Below, piece by piece: positions 14,763-23,920 of a DNA stretch of 64,000 bases. The position numbers were made by a program, and so were the translations under genes. The notes under the pieces were generated by a model. That model made no database searches, was not told where the DNA came from, and worked only from the letters and a program-made list of their open reading frames with translations. The DNA is taken from positions 1-64,000 of IMG/VR virus record IMGVR_UViG_3300010970_000144; one strand, 5' to 3'. The stretch's first letter is position 1; every line of letters begins with the position of its first letter. This DNA comes from a virus.

Positions 14763-17177
14763 ACACAAAATATATTCAAATTGGCAGAGAGTCCTTTATA
14801 CATATCCTCGGCAAATAGTAGTGGACAGTCGCTTAAAGACTTCCAAATTACTACTGATGTAGCGTCTAAAAAAGATTATTTATACGGTAAAAACGTTGCC
14901 CAAAATATCTATTCTACAATTTATGGTAACCAAACTTATTTTTGGTTAAGAAACAATAGATTTAGAAAAAACAGACAAATTGCTAACGGTAAAGTAGACA
15001 TGAGTGTGTTTATGGACCGATTGGAAATGAATGGCAAAGCCAATTTTGTAAATATAAACTGGAAATCAATTATTATTGGTAATACTATTGTTGCTAGATT
15101 GGTTGGTTCTTGGATGAGTCGTAGAGAAAAAATTACAGTTAATGCTAATGACACCGCATCTGCAATGTTAAAACAAAGACAAGCAGATGAGGCAGAATTT
15201 TTATACAGAAATAAAGAAACTCTTGCTCAATTACAGCAAGAATCTGGTGTTGAAATTATTCCTAAAGATACATTTGTTGCAGAAGATAAAGATGAATTAG
15301 ATCAATGGATAATGGAGTTCAATCATTTGCCAGAAGAAATATTATACAGCATTGGTTGTAATAATGTTTTTGAAGCCAATGGCTGGAACGATGTTTTGAA
15401 ACAAAGATTATTGCATGATTCAGCTGAGGTTGGATTAGTTTGTACATATACTTGGATGGATGAAGAAGGTGAAGTTCATGTTCAATGGATTAGACCTGAA
15501 AATGCTATTTATTCATATTCTGATTTCCCTGATTTTAGAGATACGACTTATAGAGGTCACATTCTTTCAATGAAGATTAGTGAAGTAAGAGCAAGATATA
15601 GTAAAGCAGCAGGAGGTACACTTTCTGAAGAAGATATATTTCAATTAGCTCAATCATCAAAAGAGTATCAACTTACTGATAAGATTAAGTGGATGCAAGA
15701 TTGGAATGTCGCTTGGCTAAGACCTTATGATGAGTGGAATATTGATTTAGTGAATTTTGAAATTCGCACATTAGATTCTGATGGTTATACTGTTACTAAA
15801 ACTAAAAAGAATGGTAGCACTATTATCAAAAAAGGTAAGCCAGAAAAATTAGATGAAAATCAAGAATATTTAGAAGAGAAAAAGTGGAATATTTATCATG
15901 GTGTTTATTGCCCAGTTACTCAAACAATGATTCATTGGGGAATTAAGAAAAACATGATTCGTCCACAAGATCCAAAAGAAATAGGCAACGCAGAATTTTC
16001 TTATAGCTTTTATATGTATGATCCTTATGACATGCGTAACGTAGCTGTACCAGAAAAAATTGAAGAGCCTATTGAACAAATGATTTTAGCTAGATTAAAG
16101 ATACAACAACTTGTAGCTAAAATGGTACCGGCAGGTGCGGCAATTGATGTTGACGCATTACAGGAGCTTGACTTAGGTTTAGGTGATTCTGTAAAGCCTA
16201 TTGATGTTCAAAAGATATGGGAACAAACAGGTAAGCTTTATTATCGCGGTAGAGATGCTGAAGGTAATCGTATTCCTGTTCCAATTACAGAATTAGCTAA
16301 TACAGGTTTTTCGCCTCAATTACAAGCTTTAATTCAGTTATATCAATTCCATTATCAAGTATTAAAAGATGAATTAGGTGAAGATCCTAATTTAATGAAC
16401 CAAGCTGCACAACCAAGAGTGGCTGCTTCTAATATTGAGGCTTCAAGAGTTTTAGCAAATAACGCTACTGAATATATGTATGATGCATATATCTATGTAA
16501 TGGAAGAAACTGCTAAAAAGGTGGCTTGTTTAATAAATAAAAGTGTTACACATGGTGCTAAAAAATATAGCGATTTATTAAAGGAAGAGCAGGTAAAGGA
16601 CAGAAATTTTGTTGCTTCTATAAAAATGATGCCTGATGACGTTCAACTTGCTACATTGCAAGCAATGATGAACAATGCTATTGCGTCAAATCCTCAATTA
16701 GTTATTTACTTAGATCCATTTAAAGCAATGAGAATGGCTAAAGAAAATGTAGAACTCGGGGAATTGTATTTTAGACAAGCTCAAAAAAGATTTATAAAAA
16801 CCGAGCAAGAAAAAGCTATGGTTAATTCTCAGCAAAATGCAGAAGCTCAACAAGCGAGTATTCAATCTAAGATGCAGGCAGATAGCTCTCTTGAACAGCA
16901 AAAGTCTTTAACAAAGGAAAAGGAAATAATTTTACAAGGTGTTTTTGATCTTGCAAAAGCAAATATTCCTGTACCAGCAGAACTTCAGACATTAGTTGCA
17001 AATATGTTACAGAACGTCACCGTCCCAATTGCTGTTCAAAATCAACAACAACAACAAGCATTAGCTCAACAACAGCAAGCTCAAATGGAGCAAATGCAAC
17101 AGCAAGAAATGGAACAAGGTTCTGAAGAACAACAAATGGAACCTGAATTACAAGAACAAATGGAAACACAACAATAA
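14760..17177 (+). CDS. portal protein
   Basis: 805 residues following the terminase, size and position of a portal (head-tail connector). There is no ATG near the beginning; TTG at 14760 lies inside a TATATTTG box, so TTG at 14781 (LAESPLYISS) is an equally good or better start. Mixed alpha/beta N-terminal half (QTYFWLRNNRFRKNRQIANG, VEIIPKDTF), wing-like helical region (AAIDVDALQELDLGLGDSVK), and a Gln-rich C-terminus (QQQQQALAQQQQAQMEQMQQ) that may be disordered inside the head. No portal motif is short enough to confirm by eye, so the identity rests on size, position and neighbours. Confidence 0.75.
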   Translation: MTQNIFKLAESPLYISSANSSGQSLKDFQITTDVASKKDYLYGKNVAQNIYSTIYGNQTYFWLRNNRFRKNRQIANGKVDMSVFMDRLEMNGKANFVNINWKSIIIGNTIVARLVGSWMSRREKITVNANDTASAMLKQRQADEAEFLYRNKETLAQLQQESGVEIIPKDTFVAEDKDELDQWIMEFNHLPEEILYSIGCNNVFEANGWNDVLKQRLLHDSAEVGLVCTYTWMDEEGEVHVQWIRPENAIYSYSDFPDFRDTTYRGHILSMKISEVRARYSKAAGGTLSEEDIFQLAQSSKEYQLTDKIKWMQDWNVAWLRPYDEWNIDLVNFEIRTLDSDGYTVTKTKKNGSTIIKKGKPEKLDENQEYLEEKKWNIYHGVYCPVTQTMIHWGIKKNMIRPQDPKEIGNAEFSYSFYMYDPYDMRNVAVPEKIEEPIEQMILARLKIQQLVAKMVPAGAAIDVDALQELDLGLGDSVKPIDVQKIWEQTGKLYYRGRDAEGNRIPVPITELANTGFSPQLQALIQLYQFHYQVLKDELGEDPNLMNQAAQPRVAASNIEASRVLANNATEYMYDAYIYVMEETAKKVACLINKSVTHGAKKYSDLLKEEQVKDRNFVASIKMMPDDVQLATLQAMMNNAIASNPQLVIYLDPFKAMRMAKENVELGELYFRQAQKRFIKTEQEKAMVNSQQNAEAQQASIQSKMQADSSLEQQKSLTKEKEIILQGVFDLAKANIPVPAELQTLVANMLQNVTVPIAVQNQQQQQALAQQQQAQMEQMQQQEMEQGSEEQQMEPELQEQMETQQ

Positions 17178-17196
17178 AACTATAAAATAAAATAAA

Positions 17197-17544
17197 ATGG
17201 CAACGGTAAGCAAGCTCTTAATAAGACTTCAAAAATTTAGTTCTAAAATTAGTACAGTTGTAGATGCAACTGATTCTTTTAATGCTAATGGTAGTTTTTA
17301 CCAAGATTTATCTGGCTGGGACTCAGCTGTAGTTCAAGTAGTAACTCCTTCTGCGGCAGTTAATTTCACCACAACGAATGATGATGGTTCAATTGAAGGT
17401 CAGTTATTGCCAGCTCCAGAAGTTCCAATTAACTGGGTTACTGTTTTAGGTGTTAATTTAACTACTAAAGCAGACGTTTCATCAATTAATGCAAGTGGCA
17501 TTGTGGCATTTGGCATTATTGGTAAATATTTAAAAATAGCTTAA
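17197..17544 (+). CDS. hypothetical virion protein (115 aa)
   Basis: Beta-rich, Ser/Thr/Asn-rich (VVDATDSFNANGSFYQDLSG, WDSAVVQVVTPSAAVNFTTT). No domain recognised. Sits between portal and scaffold with 19-nt and 11-nt gaps, suggesting a head decoration protein. Confidence 0.55.
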   Translation: MATVSKLLIRLQKFSSKISTVVDATDSFNANGSFYQDLSGWDSAVVQVVTPSAAVNFTTTNDDGSIEGQLLPAPEVPINWVTVLGVNLTTKADVSSINASGIVAFGIIGKYLKIA

Positions 17545-17555
17545 AATAAATTAAA

Positions 17556-17819
17556 ATGGCAAGTTACGCATACGTTTTATCTAAAAATACATATCCAACA
17601 GCTCAAGAAGCTTATAATGTTGGAGTTTTACAAGGAACCAGAATAGTTTATGCAACCACAGCAACTTTGACTAGTTCTAATATTCTATATGCTGAAAGTG
17701 ATTTAATCCAACCAATTTACGGAAACGGTTCTGATTGGTATGGAGTTCAATTACTTACAAATACTGGTGTCAAGTATGCCATTACAATTGATGTAGATGG
17801 CTCTATAGTTATAGATTAA
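17556..17819 (+). CDS. hypothetical virion protein (87 aa)
   Basis: Beta-rich: MASYAYVLSKNTYPTAQEAY, VGVLQGTRIVYATTATLTSS. Its size and style resemble the paired proteins at 10850-11477 but the sequences do not align clearly. Likely a head-surface or decoration protein by position. Confidence 0.5.
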   Translation: MASYAYVLSKNTYPTAQEAYNVGVLQGTRIVYATTATLTSSNILYAESDLIQPIYGNGSDWYGVQLLTNTGVKYAITIDVDGSIVID

Positions 17820-17842
17820 TAACGAAAAACAAATAAGCATTT

Positions 17843-19033
17843 ATGCTAGAAAATCAAGACATGTCAGCTCCAATAAAGCTGGCAGAAGGTTACAATCCGT
17901 TTTCGGATGAAGATGTTGTACCACAAGTGCAACCGCAAGTAGAAGTAGCCCCTACTGCAAATGAAGAACAAAATGTTGACAATACAGCTAATTCATCTCC
18001 GGATGCGATAGTTAGTGAGAATCAACAACAACAAACAGATTATTCTACTTTTAACCCAGATTCTTTTATTAAAGAAAGATTTGGTTTTGATACAGTAGAT
18101 GAAGCTGAAACAGAATTTTTGAGATTAATTGAAGAAAGGGAGCAAACTCCACAATTTGATTTTTCTGATGATGTAAGTAGAACTCTTTTTGATGCAATTA
18201 AAGAAGGTAAGACTGATGATGTTTATCAAATTTTAAATGAACAAAAAAAACTTGATAAATTAACTAATTCGGAATTAACAACTGAAATTGCAGCTGAAAT
18301 TGTAAAAACAAACATTCAAAACAAGTTTAAGGATTTAAGTGCGGATGAAGTTGATCTTTTATTTTATGATCAATTTTTCGTACCTTTGAAACCTGAACAA
18401 GGTTATGATGAAACTGATGAGGATTATGCTGATAAGTTAAAGACTTGGCAAGCACAAGCTGATTACACAGAGAAACGTCTGATGATTGAAGCTAAAGTGC
18501 TTAGACCAGAAATAGCAAAGTTAAAAAGTGAAATAAAACTACCAGATATTTATAATGAGGCCGGAAGGGAGGCGCAATATCAAGAGGAATTTGAATATTT
18601 GCAACAAGCTAGGTCAATTTATGAAAAAACGCTTGATTCTGAATTTCAATCTTTTAATGGATTTAATGTTTCGGTAAAAGACGATGATGTTGAAATACCG
18701 ATTTCATTTAATGTAGCAGAGGATGAGAGATTAGCATTAAAGCAAGAACTATCAGATTTTGATGGCGAAGCTTATTTAGAAAACAGATGGTTTAACGAGG
18801 AAGGAAAACCAAACGTAAGACAAATAATGGCCGACAAGTATGTTCTTGAAAATTTGCCTAGAATTTTGCAAAAGGTGGCTAATGAAGCAGCATCTCAAAG
18901 ATTGCTTGCTCATTTAAAGAAGAGTGGTAACGTAAGCATTAACCAAACCCCCACTCCGCAAGGAACGGCTCCAAGTCTAAATCCAAATGCTGCTATACAG
19001 GAGCAATTGGCTAATTGGGCTTTTAGTTCGTAA
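17843..19033 (+). CDS. putative head scaffolding protein
   Basis: 396 residues, strongly acidic, rich in Glu, Asp and Gln, with a disordered N-terminus (VPQVQPQVEVAPTANEEQNV) and a long helical middle (EKRLMIEAKVLRPEIAKLKS). Lies immediately before the major capsid gene, the usual place of scaffolds. It has no protease motif that I can see. Would guide prohead assembly and be expelled or cleaved. Confidence 0.65.
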   Translation: MLENQDMSAPIKLAEGYNPFSDEDVVPQVQPQVEVAPTANEEQNVDNTANSSPDAIVSENQQQQTDYSTFNPDSFIKERFGFDTVDEAETEFLRLIEEREQTPQFDFSDDVSRTLFDAIKEGKTDDVYQILNEQKKLDKLTNSELTTEIAAEIVKTNIQNKFKDLSADEVDLLFYDQFFVPLKPEQGYDETDEDYADKLKTWQAQADYTEKRLMIEAKVLRPEIAKLKSEIKLPDIYNEAGREAQYQEEFEYLQQARSIYEKTLDSEFQSFNGFNVSVKDDDVEIPISFNVAEDERLALKQELSDFDGEAYLENRWFNEEGKPNVRQIMADKYVLENLPRILQKVANEAASQRLLAHLKKSGNVSINQTPTPQGTAPSLNPNAAIQEQLANWAFSS

Positions 19034-19081
19034 CTTAAATATTACCCTTGGAGAAGGTGTTAAAATAAAAAATTAAATATT

Positions 19082-20494
19082 ATGGCAGGGATACCTACCT
19101 CTAATATTCTGCAACCGGGTGCAATATCACTCCAGTCCCAGAATCGTCAACTGATGGTTGACTTACAATTATTAACCCCACAGTACTACAAGCAGTACAC
19201 TCAAAAGTACGGTAACGAAGATTTTACTTGGTGGTTAGCAGCTCATAGTGGCATGGAAGAAGTTAAAAACTTAAACTACTTCTGGTTTGAAAACCGCGGT
19301 AAATTAATGCCGGGTGTTACAAACGAATCTACTGTAGCAGCAGGTGTTGGTGCAACTTTAACTTTAACTCTTGGTCAAGAAGCGTATTACAACAGTGGTA
19401 CTCAATCTCCATTAAGATTAAAAGAAACTTTGCGTGTTGCTTCTTCTAACGTAGAGGGTGTTATCGTTTCAATTGATGATACAACTCCTTACGCTTTCAC
19501 ATTTGAAGTTGCTCCTAAGCAAACTAGTCAGCGTTTTGCTTCAGCTGGTGTAAACTCATTACTTGCTGGTGAGGTTTTATTATTTGGCGGTGACGCTGAT
19601 GCTGGTGAAGCTTCAACTCAAATCAATCCTTTAATCCAATTGGATCAAAGATATGATAACTATGTAACAGAAATTCGTGATGGTTGGAGCAATACCGACT
19701 TAGCACAAATGGCTGAAACATATTATGAGTTCCCTGTATCTCCTGATATGGCTGCAAATGGTGCAACTGCATTTACATACAAAGGTATGTACAAAACACT
19801 TGTACGTTTCAAAAACAACGTAGAAGCTAAATTAATGCGTGGTAACTTACAAAACAATAGCGCTATTGATTCTAATTCTCAAGGTTCTGTAGGTATCATC
19901 CCTAAAGTTGTTGCTGACGGTGAAACTGTTGGTTACACTCCGGGTACACTTGATATCGCTAAACTTCATGAGATTACTCGTATCATGGACGTTAATGGTT
20001 GTGCTAAGCAATCTGCATGGTTAGCTGATATTTTCCAAAGACAAGACTTCAGTGATGGTATCTTCTCTGCATACCCTGCTGGTGCTTTCGTTTATGGTCA
20101 AGGCGAAAAGTCAAAAGAGGCTTCTGTTGCTTATGGCTTCCAAGAAATCTTCATTGACGGTTACTTATTATCTGTTAAGAAGTACTCTCAATTCAACACT
20201 GAGGTTACAACTGGTTTAACTCCTAACGTAGATTACTTCCGTAATTTCGGTTTAATCTATCCAATGGGTGAAACTAAGGATGCAAAAACTGCTCAAGTTT
20301 ACAAGAATATTACTATCATGTATCAGCAACCTCCGGTAGGTGGTACTGTTGGTAACGGTATTCGCGTATGGCAATATGGTGGTGGATCTCCTAATCCAAC
20401 AGATGGTACAATGACTAATCAAATCGCAATGATCACTTATCGTGGTACTCGCGTTTGTGCAGCAAATCAGTTTATCATCCTTCAAGGTAACTAA
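19082..20494 (+). CDS. major capsid protein
   Basis: 470 residues, right after the scaffold. Opens MAGIPTSNILQPGAISLQSQ, with LQLLTPQYYKQYTQKYGNED. Many glycine-rich loops and aromatic strands fit an HK97-type fold, though no motif proves it. Codon use differs from all neighbours: Arg is mostly CGT/CGC rather than AGA, and Asn and Phe often end in C, as expected for the most abundantly translated gene. A strong hairpin follows the stop. Confidence 0.8.
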   Translation: MAGIPTSNILQPGAISLQSQNRQLMVDLQLLTPQYYKQYTQKYGNEDFTWWLAAHSGMEEVKNLNYFWFENRGKLMPGVTNESTVAAGVGATLTLTLGQEAYYNSGTQSPLRLKETLRVASSNVEGVIVSIDDTTPYAFTFEVAPKQTSQRFASAGVNSLLAGEVLLFGGDADAGEASTQINPLIQLDQRYDNYVTEIRDGWSNTDLAQMAETYYEFPVSPDMAANGATAFTYKGMYKTLVRFKNNVEAKLMRGNLQNNSAIDSNSQGSVGIIPKVVADGETVGYTPGTLDIAKLHEITRIMDVNGCAKQSAWLADIFQRQDFSDGIFSAYPAGAFVYGQGEKSKEASVAYGFQEIFIDGYLLSVKKYSQFNTEVTTGLTPNVDYFRNFGLIYPMGETKDAKTAQVYKNITIMYQQPPVGGTVGNGIRVWQYGGGSPNPTDGTMTNQIAMITYRGTRVCAANQFIILQGN

Positions 20495-20517
20495 TTTTAA
20501 TTACCTTTAATTAATCG

Positions 20518-20548
20518 GGTAGCGGCAACTTTATTGATTGTCGCTACC
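20518..20548 (+). terminator. hairpin after the capsid gene
   Basis: GGTAGCGGCAA, nine-base loop, TTGTCGCTACC: an 11-bp stem including one G-T pair, 24 nt after the capsid stop. The following T-tract is weak (TATTTTAAA), so partial termination or protection of the capsid transcript end is more likely than full termination. Confidence 0.6.
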
Positions 20549-20574
20549 TATTTTAAACATATAAAAACCATTTT

Positions 20575-21465
20575 ATGGCTCGTTTAAAGGCAGTAGGCAT
20601 ACAAGATGCCAATTTTTCACAACAAGGTGAACAAGTACAATCAAGACAATACGAAGAATCTACAGCAGCGCTTAATGAAGCGCCCGTAGCTACCGGTAAT
20701 ACTTTTAAAATTTTCAAATTATCAGACACCAAAAAAAATGGTAAATACCACATGGAAGGTATTGATGATGTTTGGAATCCTGATAAAAAAAGAATGGAGA
20801 GAATTAGACTTTTGAGAGGCTATCCAAGCATTTGGGTTGAGGATCAAAAAGGTCTAGAAAAATCATTCGTAGAGCAAAATAGAAGAAGTCTAATCTTTGA
20901 TAGAAGGGTTTTAAGGGTTGCAGAATATGATGTAGAAGCTCTTGAGTTTTTAAATCTTTGTAATGCTAACCTAGATAATCCAAATAGAAAAGGAACTAGA
21001 AAAGTAACATTTTTCCAATGGAATCCTCAGAGAACAGCAGAGCTTGAACGCGCTAAGAGAGTTGCTAAAGTTGAAGCTATTAAGTATGCTTCCCTAGCTT
21101 CTGACGAGGAAATGCGTAAGCACTGTAATTATCTTGGAATTTCATTTGTAGATGAATTAGGTATGCCTAAATCATTGGAAGCATTAAGAAACGACTATGA
21201 GCTTTACGCTGAGGCACAACCTAATAAGTTTATGCAAAGCGCTGGCTCTAAAGAAGTTGAAATAGCTTACATTGTTAAAAAGGCATTAATTGACAATAAA
21301 ATAGATACTACTACTAAGAAAGGATCTGCTTATTGGTCAGGTGATGGTGGTTTTATTTGCAAGATACCTTCAGATAAAAAGCCACAAAATTACTTGGTTG
21401 AATTTGCAATGTTCCCTCAAGATGAAAGTAGGGCATTTTTAGAGCAATTAAAGAAGCTAGTTTAA
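20575..21465 (+). CDS. hypothetical head-associated protein (296 aa)
   Basis: Contains GNTFKIFKLSDTKKNGKYHM, IDDVWNPDKKRMERIRLLRG and a helical RTAELERAKRVAKVEAIKYA segment. No known domain. Last gene of the head block: a terminator and a new promoter follow. Similar proteins follow the capsid gene in some Bacteroidota phages in my recollection; role unknown. Confidence 0.6.
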   Translation: MARLKAVGIQDANFSQQGEQVQSRQYEESTAALNEAPVATGNTFKIFKLSDTKKNGKYHMEGIDDVWNPDKKRMERIRLLRGYPSIWVEDQKGLEKSFVEQNRRSLIFDRRVLRVAEYDVEALEFLNLCNANLDNPNRKGTRKVTFFQWNPQRTAELERAKRVAKVEAIKYASLASDEEMRKHCNYLGISFVDELGMPKSLEALRNDYELYAEAQPNKFMQSAGSKEVEIAYIVKKALIDNKIDTTTKKGSAYWSGDGGFICKIPSDKKPQNYLVEFAMFPQDESRAFLEQLKKLV

Positions 21466-21486
21466 TACTTTCCCCCCAAATATAAG

Positions 21487-21521
21487 AAGCCCTCGTAACC
21501 TAAAAATTACGGGGCTTTTTT
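21487..21521 (+). terminator. intrinsic terminator ending the head block
   Basis: AAGCCC-TCGTAA, A-rich loop, TTACG-GGGCTT followed by TTTTTT. The stem has a one-base bulge. Strong T-tract on the plus strand. Confidence 0.75.
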
Positions 21522-21533
21522 ATTACTTTTTCG

Positions 21534-21541
21534 TATATTTG
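21534..21541 (+). promoter_or_regulatory. -7 box (TATATTTG) of the tail block
   Basis: Exact TAnnTTTG match 17 bases before ATG 21559 and just behind the terminator, so tail genes start from their own promoter. No TTTG box 19 nt upstream. Confidence 0.5.
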
Positions 21542-21558
21542 TTGTATAACTTATTTCA

Positions 21559-22227
21559 ATGAATGTTAATGATGTATATCGTATCTGCCAGTATGCAGTT
21601 AATAAAGCGCAGAATGGCTATTTAACTCCAGCAGAGTTTAATCTGACTATAAATCAAGCGCAGATTTCATATCAAGACTATTTATTAGGTGAATTTCAAC
21701 AATATCAATACGGAAGGCCTCAAGCTAGAATTAATTATAGTCAAAATGAAAACACTAGACAAAGGTTAACCCCTTTGATTGCAGAATCTAATTTAACTAT
21801 AAATAGCGGAACTGGAGTTGCTCCGGCACCAGCTGATTTTTTGCAAGTTGATGCTATGTGGAAGTCTGATGGTTTGCATAGAATAAGATTTGTTTCTCAA
21901 GATAAATTGTATTCTTATTACAATAGCCAAATTGATCCAATTGCGGACAACCCGATATACTTGCTAGAAGATAATCAATTTCAGTTTTATCCTAAAACAT
22001 TAGGTACCGCAGTTTTGTCTTATGTAAAATCTGCTCCAGATATTGTTTGGGGTTATACTACGGTTAGTGGTAGACCAGTTTACAATGCCGGAACAAGTGT
22101 TCAACCCGTTTGGGCTGAAATAGATATTCTTGAGATTATTACTCGTGCATTAAAGTTAATTGGATTAAATTTACAAGACGGAGCGGTTATGCAATATGCT
22201 AATCAAATAAACCAAACTGGACAATAA
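21559..22227 (+). CDS. putative head-tail connector/tail protein (222 aa)
   Basis: Helical N-terminus (NDVYRICQYAVNKAQNGYLT, PAEFNLTINQAQISYQDYLL) then beta-rich part (QFQFYPKTLGTAVLSYVKSA). This layout, followed by two proteins of similar shape, fits the ring or stabilisation proteins of short-tailed phages. Overlaps the next gene by one base. Confidence 0.55.
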   Translation: MNVNDVYRICQYAVNKAQNGYLTPAEFNLTINQAQISYQDYLLGEFQQYQYGRPQARINYSQNENTRQRLTPLIAESNLTINSGTGVAPAPADFLQVDAMWKSDGLHRIRFVSQDKLYSYYNSQIDPIADNPIYLLEDNQFQFYPKTLGTAVLSYVKSAPDIVWGYTTVSGRPVYNAGTSVQPVWAEIDILEIITRALKLIGLNLQDGAVMQYANQINQTGQ

Positions 22228-22859
22228 TGACTAGGTATCAATTAATAGAAAGAATATTAAGGCAAATATACAACGGTCAGCCTTCTGATGATTCTAATAT
22301 CACATACGGATTAGTTAATCAGTGGCTAAATGATGCTATTGGGGCAGCAGCTAAAAAGAATTATACAGACAACATTCAACTAGATGGAGTGTCTTACATA
22401 AATAATTCATTTTATACTACTTTTAAGAATTTAGATATATATGCTGAAACGGTAGACAATGTTACTTATAGGGTTGATTTACCATCTATACCTGTTGCAC
22501 TAGGAAGAAATGAAGGAGTTGCTACATTACAGTTTGTTGGAGATAAAAAAACTTCACAAACAGCAATTCCATTAAGCATGAATCAGATTGCTTATCAAGA
22601 GCAGTTAAGGCCTATTCAGAATAAAATAGCATATTGGGTTGAAGGTCAAAACATTTATGTAAAAAGCTCAATACCTTTGACATCGTACAAGGCAACAATT
22701 AGAATGGTTAGTGGCGGTGATTCAACAGATTTGGATTCAACATTAATTATTCCTGATGATTATATGCCAGTAGTAGTAGAATATATTAAAGGTCAATTAG
22801 TTTTTGAAAAGTCAAGGCCTATAGACCAAAGTAATGATGGAGTAGATAATAATAACTAA
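22227..22859 (+). CDS. putative connector/tail protein (210 aa)
   Basis: Starts MTRYQLIERILRQIYNGQPS with a helical head, then beta-strands and IIPDDYMPVVVEYIKGQLVF near the end, a helix seen in phage adaptor proteins. Related in layout, not clearly in sequence, to the genes before and after (222 and 256 aa). Part of the head-to-tail joint by position. Confidence 0.55.
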   Translation: MTRYQLIERILRQIYNGQPSDDSNITYGLVNQWLNDAIGAAAKKNYTDNIQLDGVSYINNSFYTTFKNLDIYAETVDNVTYRVDLPSIPVALGRNEGVATLQFVGDKKTSQTAIPLSMNQIAYQEQLRPIQNKIAYWVEGQNIYVKSSIPLTSYKATIRMVSGGDSTDLDSTLIIPDDYMPVVVEYIKGQLVFEKSRPIDQSNDGVDNNN

Positions 22860-22871
22860 AAATAACAACCA

Positions 22872-23144
22872 ATGAAACCAATTAGAGATTTTGTTTTAGT
22901 GAAACCATTTATGGCTGATGAAATTACAGAAGGCGGATTATTTATCCCTGAAGGATTTAGGGAAAGAAGTAGTAAAGCAAAAGTAATTTCTGTTGGTCGC
23001 GGAACTGCTAAAGTAAAAATGGAAGCCAAAAAAGATGATTGCATTTTCCATATTAAGGGAGCAGGGGAGCCTGTTGTTGTAAATAATGAATTGCATTTTT
23101 TGATTCGTCATAACGATATATTAGCTTATTTTTCAAATAATTAA
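22872..23144 (+). CDS. GroES-like co-chaperonin
   Basis: 90 residues: MKPIRDFVLVKPFMADEITE, GGLFIPEGFRERSSKAKVIS, VGRGTAKVKM, and an ending HNDILAYF. The order (P-x-x-D-x-V-L-V-K-P, mobile-loop region ending GGLFIP, V-I-S-V-G-x-G) is that of the co-chaperonin family. It would cap host GroEL so that capsid or tail proteins fold, as T4 gp31 and related phage co-chaperonins do. Its location among tail genes is unusual; no GroEL is seen. Confidence 0.8.
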   Translation: MKPIRDFVLVKPFMADEITEGGLFIPEGFRERSSKAKVISVGRGTAKVKMEAKKDDCIFHIKGAGEPVVVNNELHFLIRHNDILAYFSNN

Positions 23145-23146
23145 AA

Positions 23147-23917
23147 ATGTCCCAAGTAAGAAATTACATAACATTAGATTCAGTTATCAATGATTACATT
23201 GATGAAAGTGAACAGTCAGTACACAAATACGCTAAGTTATATAATATTGCTGTGCGTGGTATGGAGAAACTTGGTCTTGACTTTTTCTATAAAATAAGAA
23301 CAGTTAAGGTTCCTGTGGACACTACTAATTATACTGCACAGTTACCTAATGATTATATAAGCTATACTAAAATAGGTGTATTAAATTCAGTTGGGGAAAT
23401 TATCCCTCTAAAGTTTAATAGTAAAATGACATTTTACGGAGATCAACAACCAAATAGATTGGCTTTGACTCAAGATGATACTTTGGCAACATGGTATCAA
23501 ACAGACCTACCATTGTGGTTTAATTACTGGGACGGATATGGTTTCCAGAATATTTATGGATTACCAAGTGGCTCTCCATTTGTAGGTCAATTTAATATTG
23601 ATGATTCAAATGGTGTTGTTCTTTTAAATCAGTATTTTTATTATTCTTATTTAATGATAGAATATCTATCTAGTGGTAACCCAGAAGAAACATTTTCTAT
23701 ACCTATTCAATTTAGAGAAGCATTGCTTGCATGGATTTCTTGGAGAGATATTGCTTCTATGCCATCTACAAGAAGAGGTAATTTAGGTGATAAGAGGGAT
23801 AGAAAGCAGGAATTTTATAATCAAAGAAGAATAGCTAACGCTCAATTTAAGCCTTTATACTTAATGCAAGGATATGAATTGAATTTAGATACACAAAGAA
23901 TGACTGTTAAGGCATAA
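23147..23917 (+). CDS. putative tail stabilisation/connector protein (256 aa)
   Basis: Helical start (SVHKYAKLYNIAVRGMEKLG), beta-strand middle (YTAQLPNDYISYTKIGVLNS) and a C-terminal helix with LLAWISWRDIASMPSTRRGN. Similar in layout to the two genes before GroES. By position and size it resembles the ring/stabilisation proteins of short-tailed Bacteroidota phages. Confidence 0.55.
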   Translation: MSQVRNYITLDSVINDYIDESEQSVHKYAKLYNIAVRGMEKLGLDFFYKIRTVKVPVDTTNYTAQLPNDYISYTKIGVLNSVGEIIPLKFNSKMTFYGDQQPNRLALTQDDTLATWYQTDLPLWFNYWDGYGFQNIYGLPSGSPFVGQFNIDDSNGVVLLNQYFYYSYLMIEYLSSGNPEETFSIPIQFREALLAWISWRDIASMPSTRRGNLGDKRDRKQEFYNQRRIANAQFKPLYLMQGYELNLDTQRMTVKA

Positions 23918-23920
23918 GAT

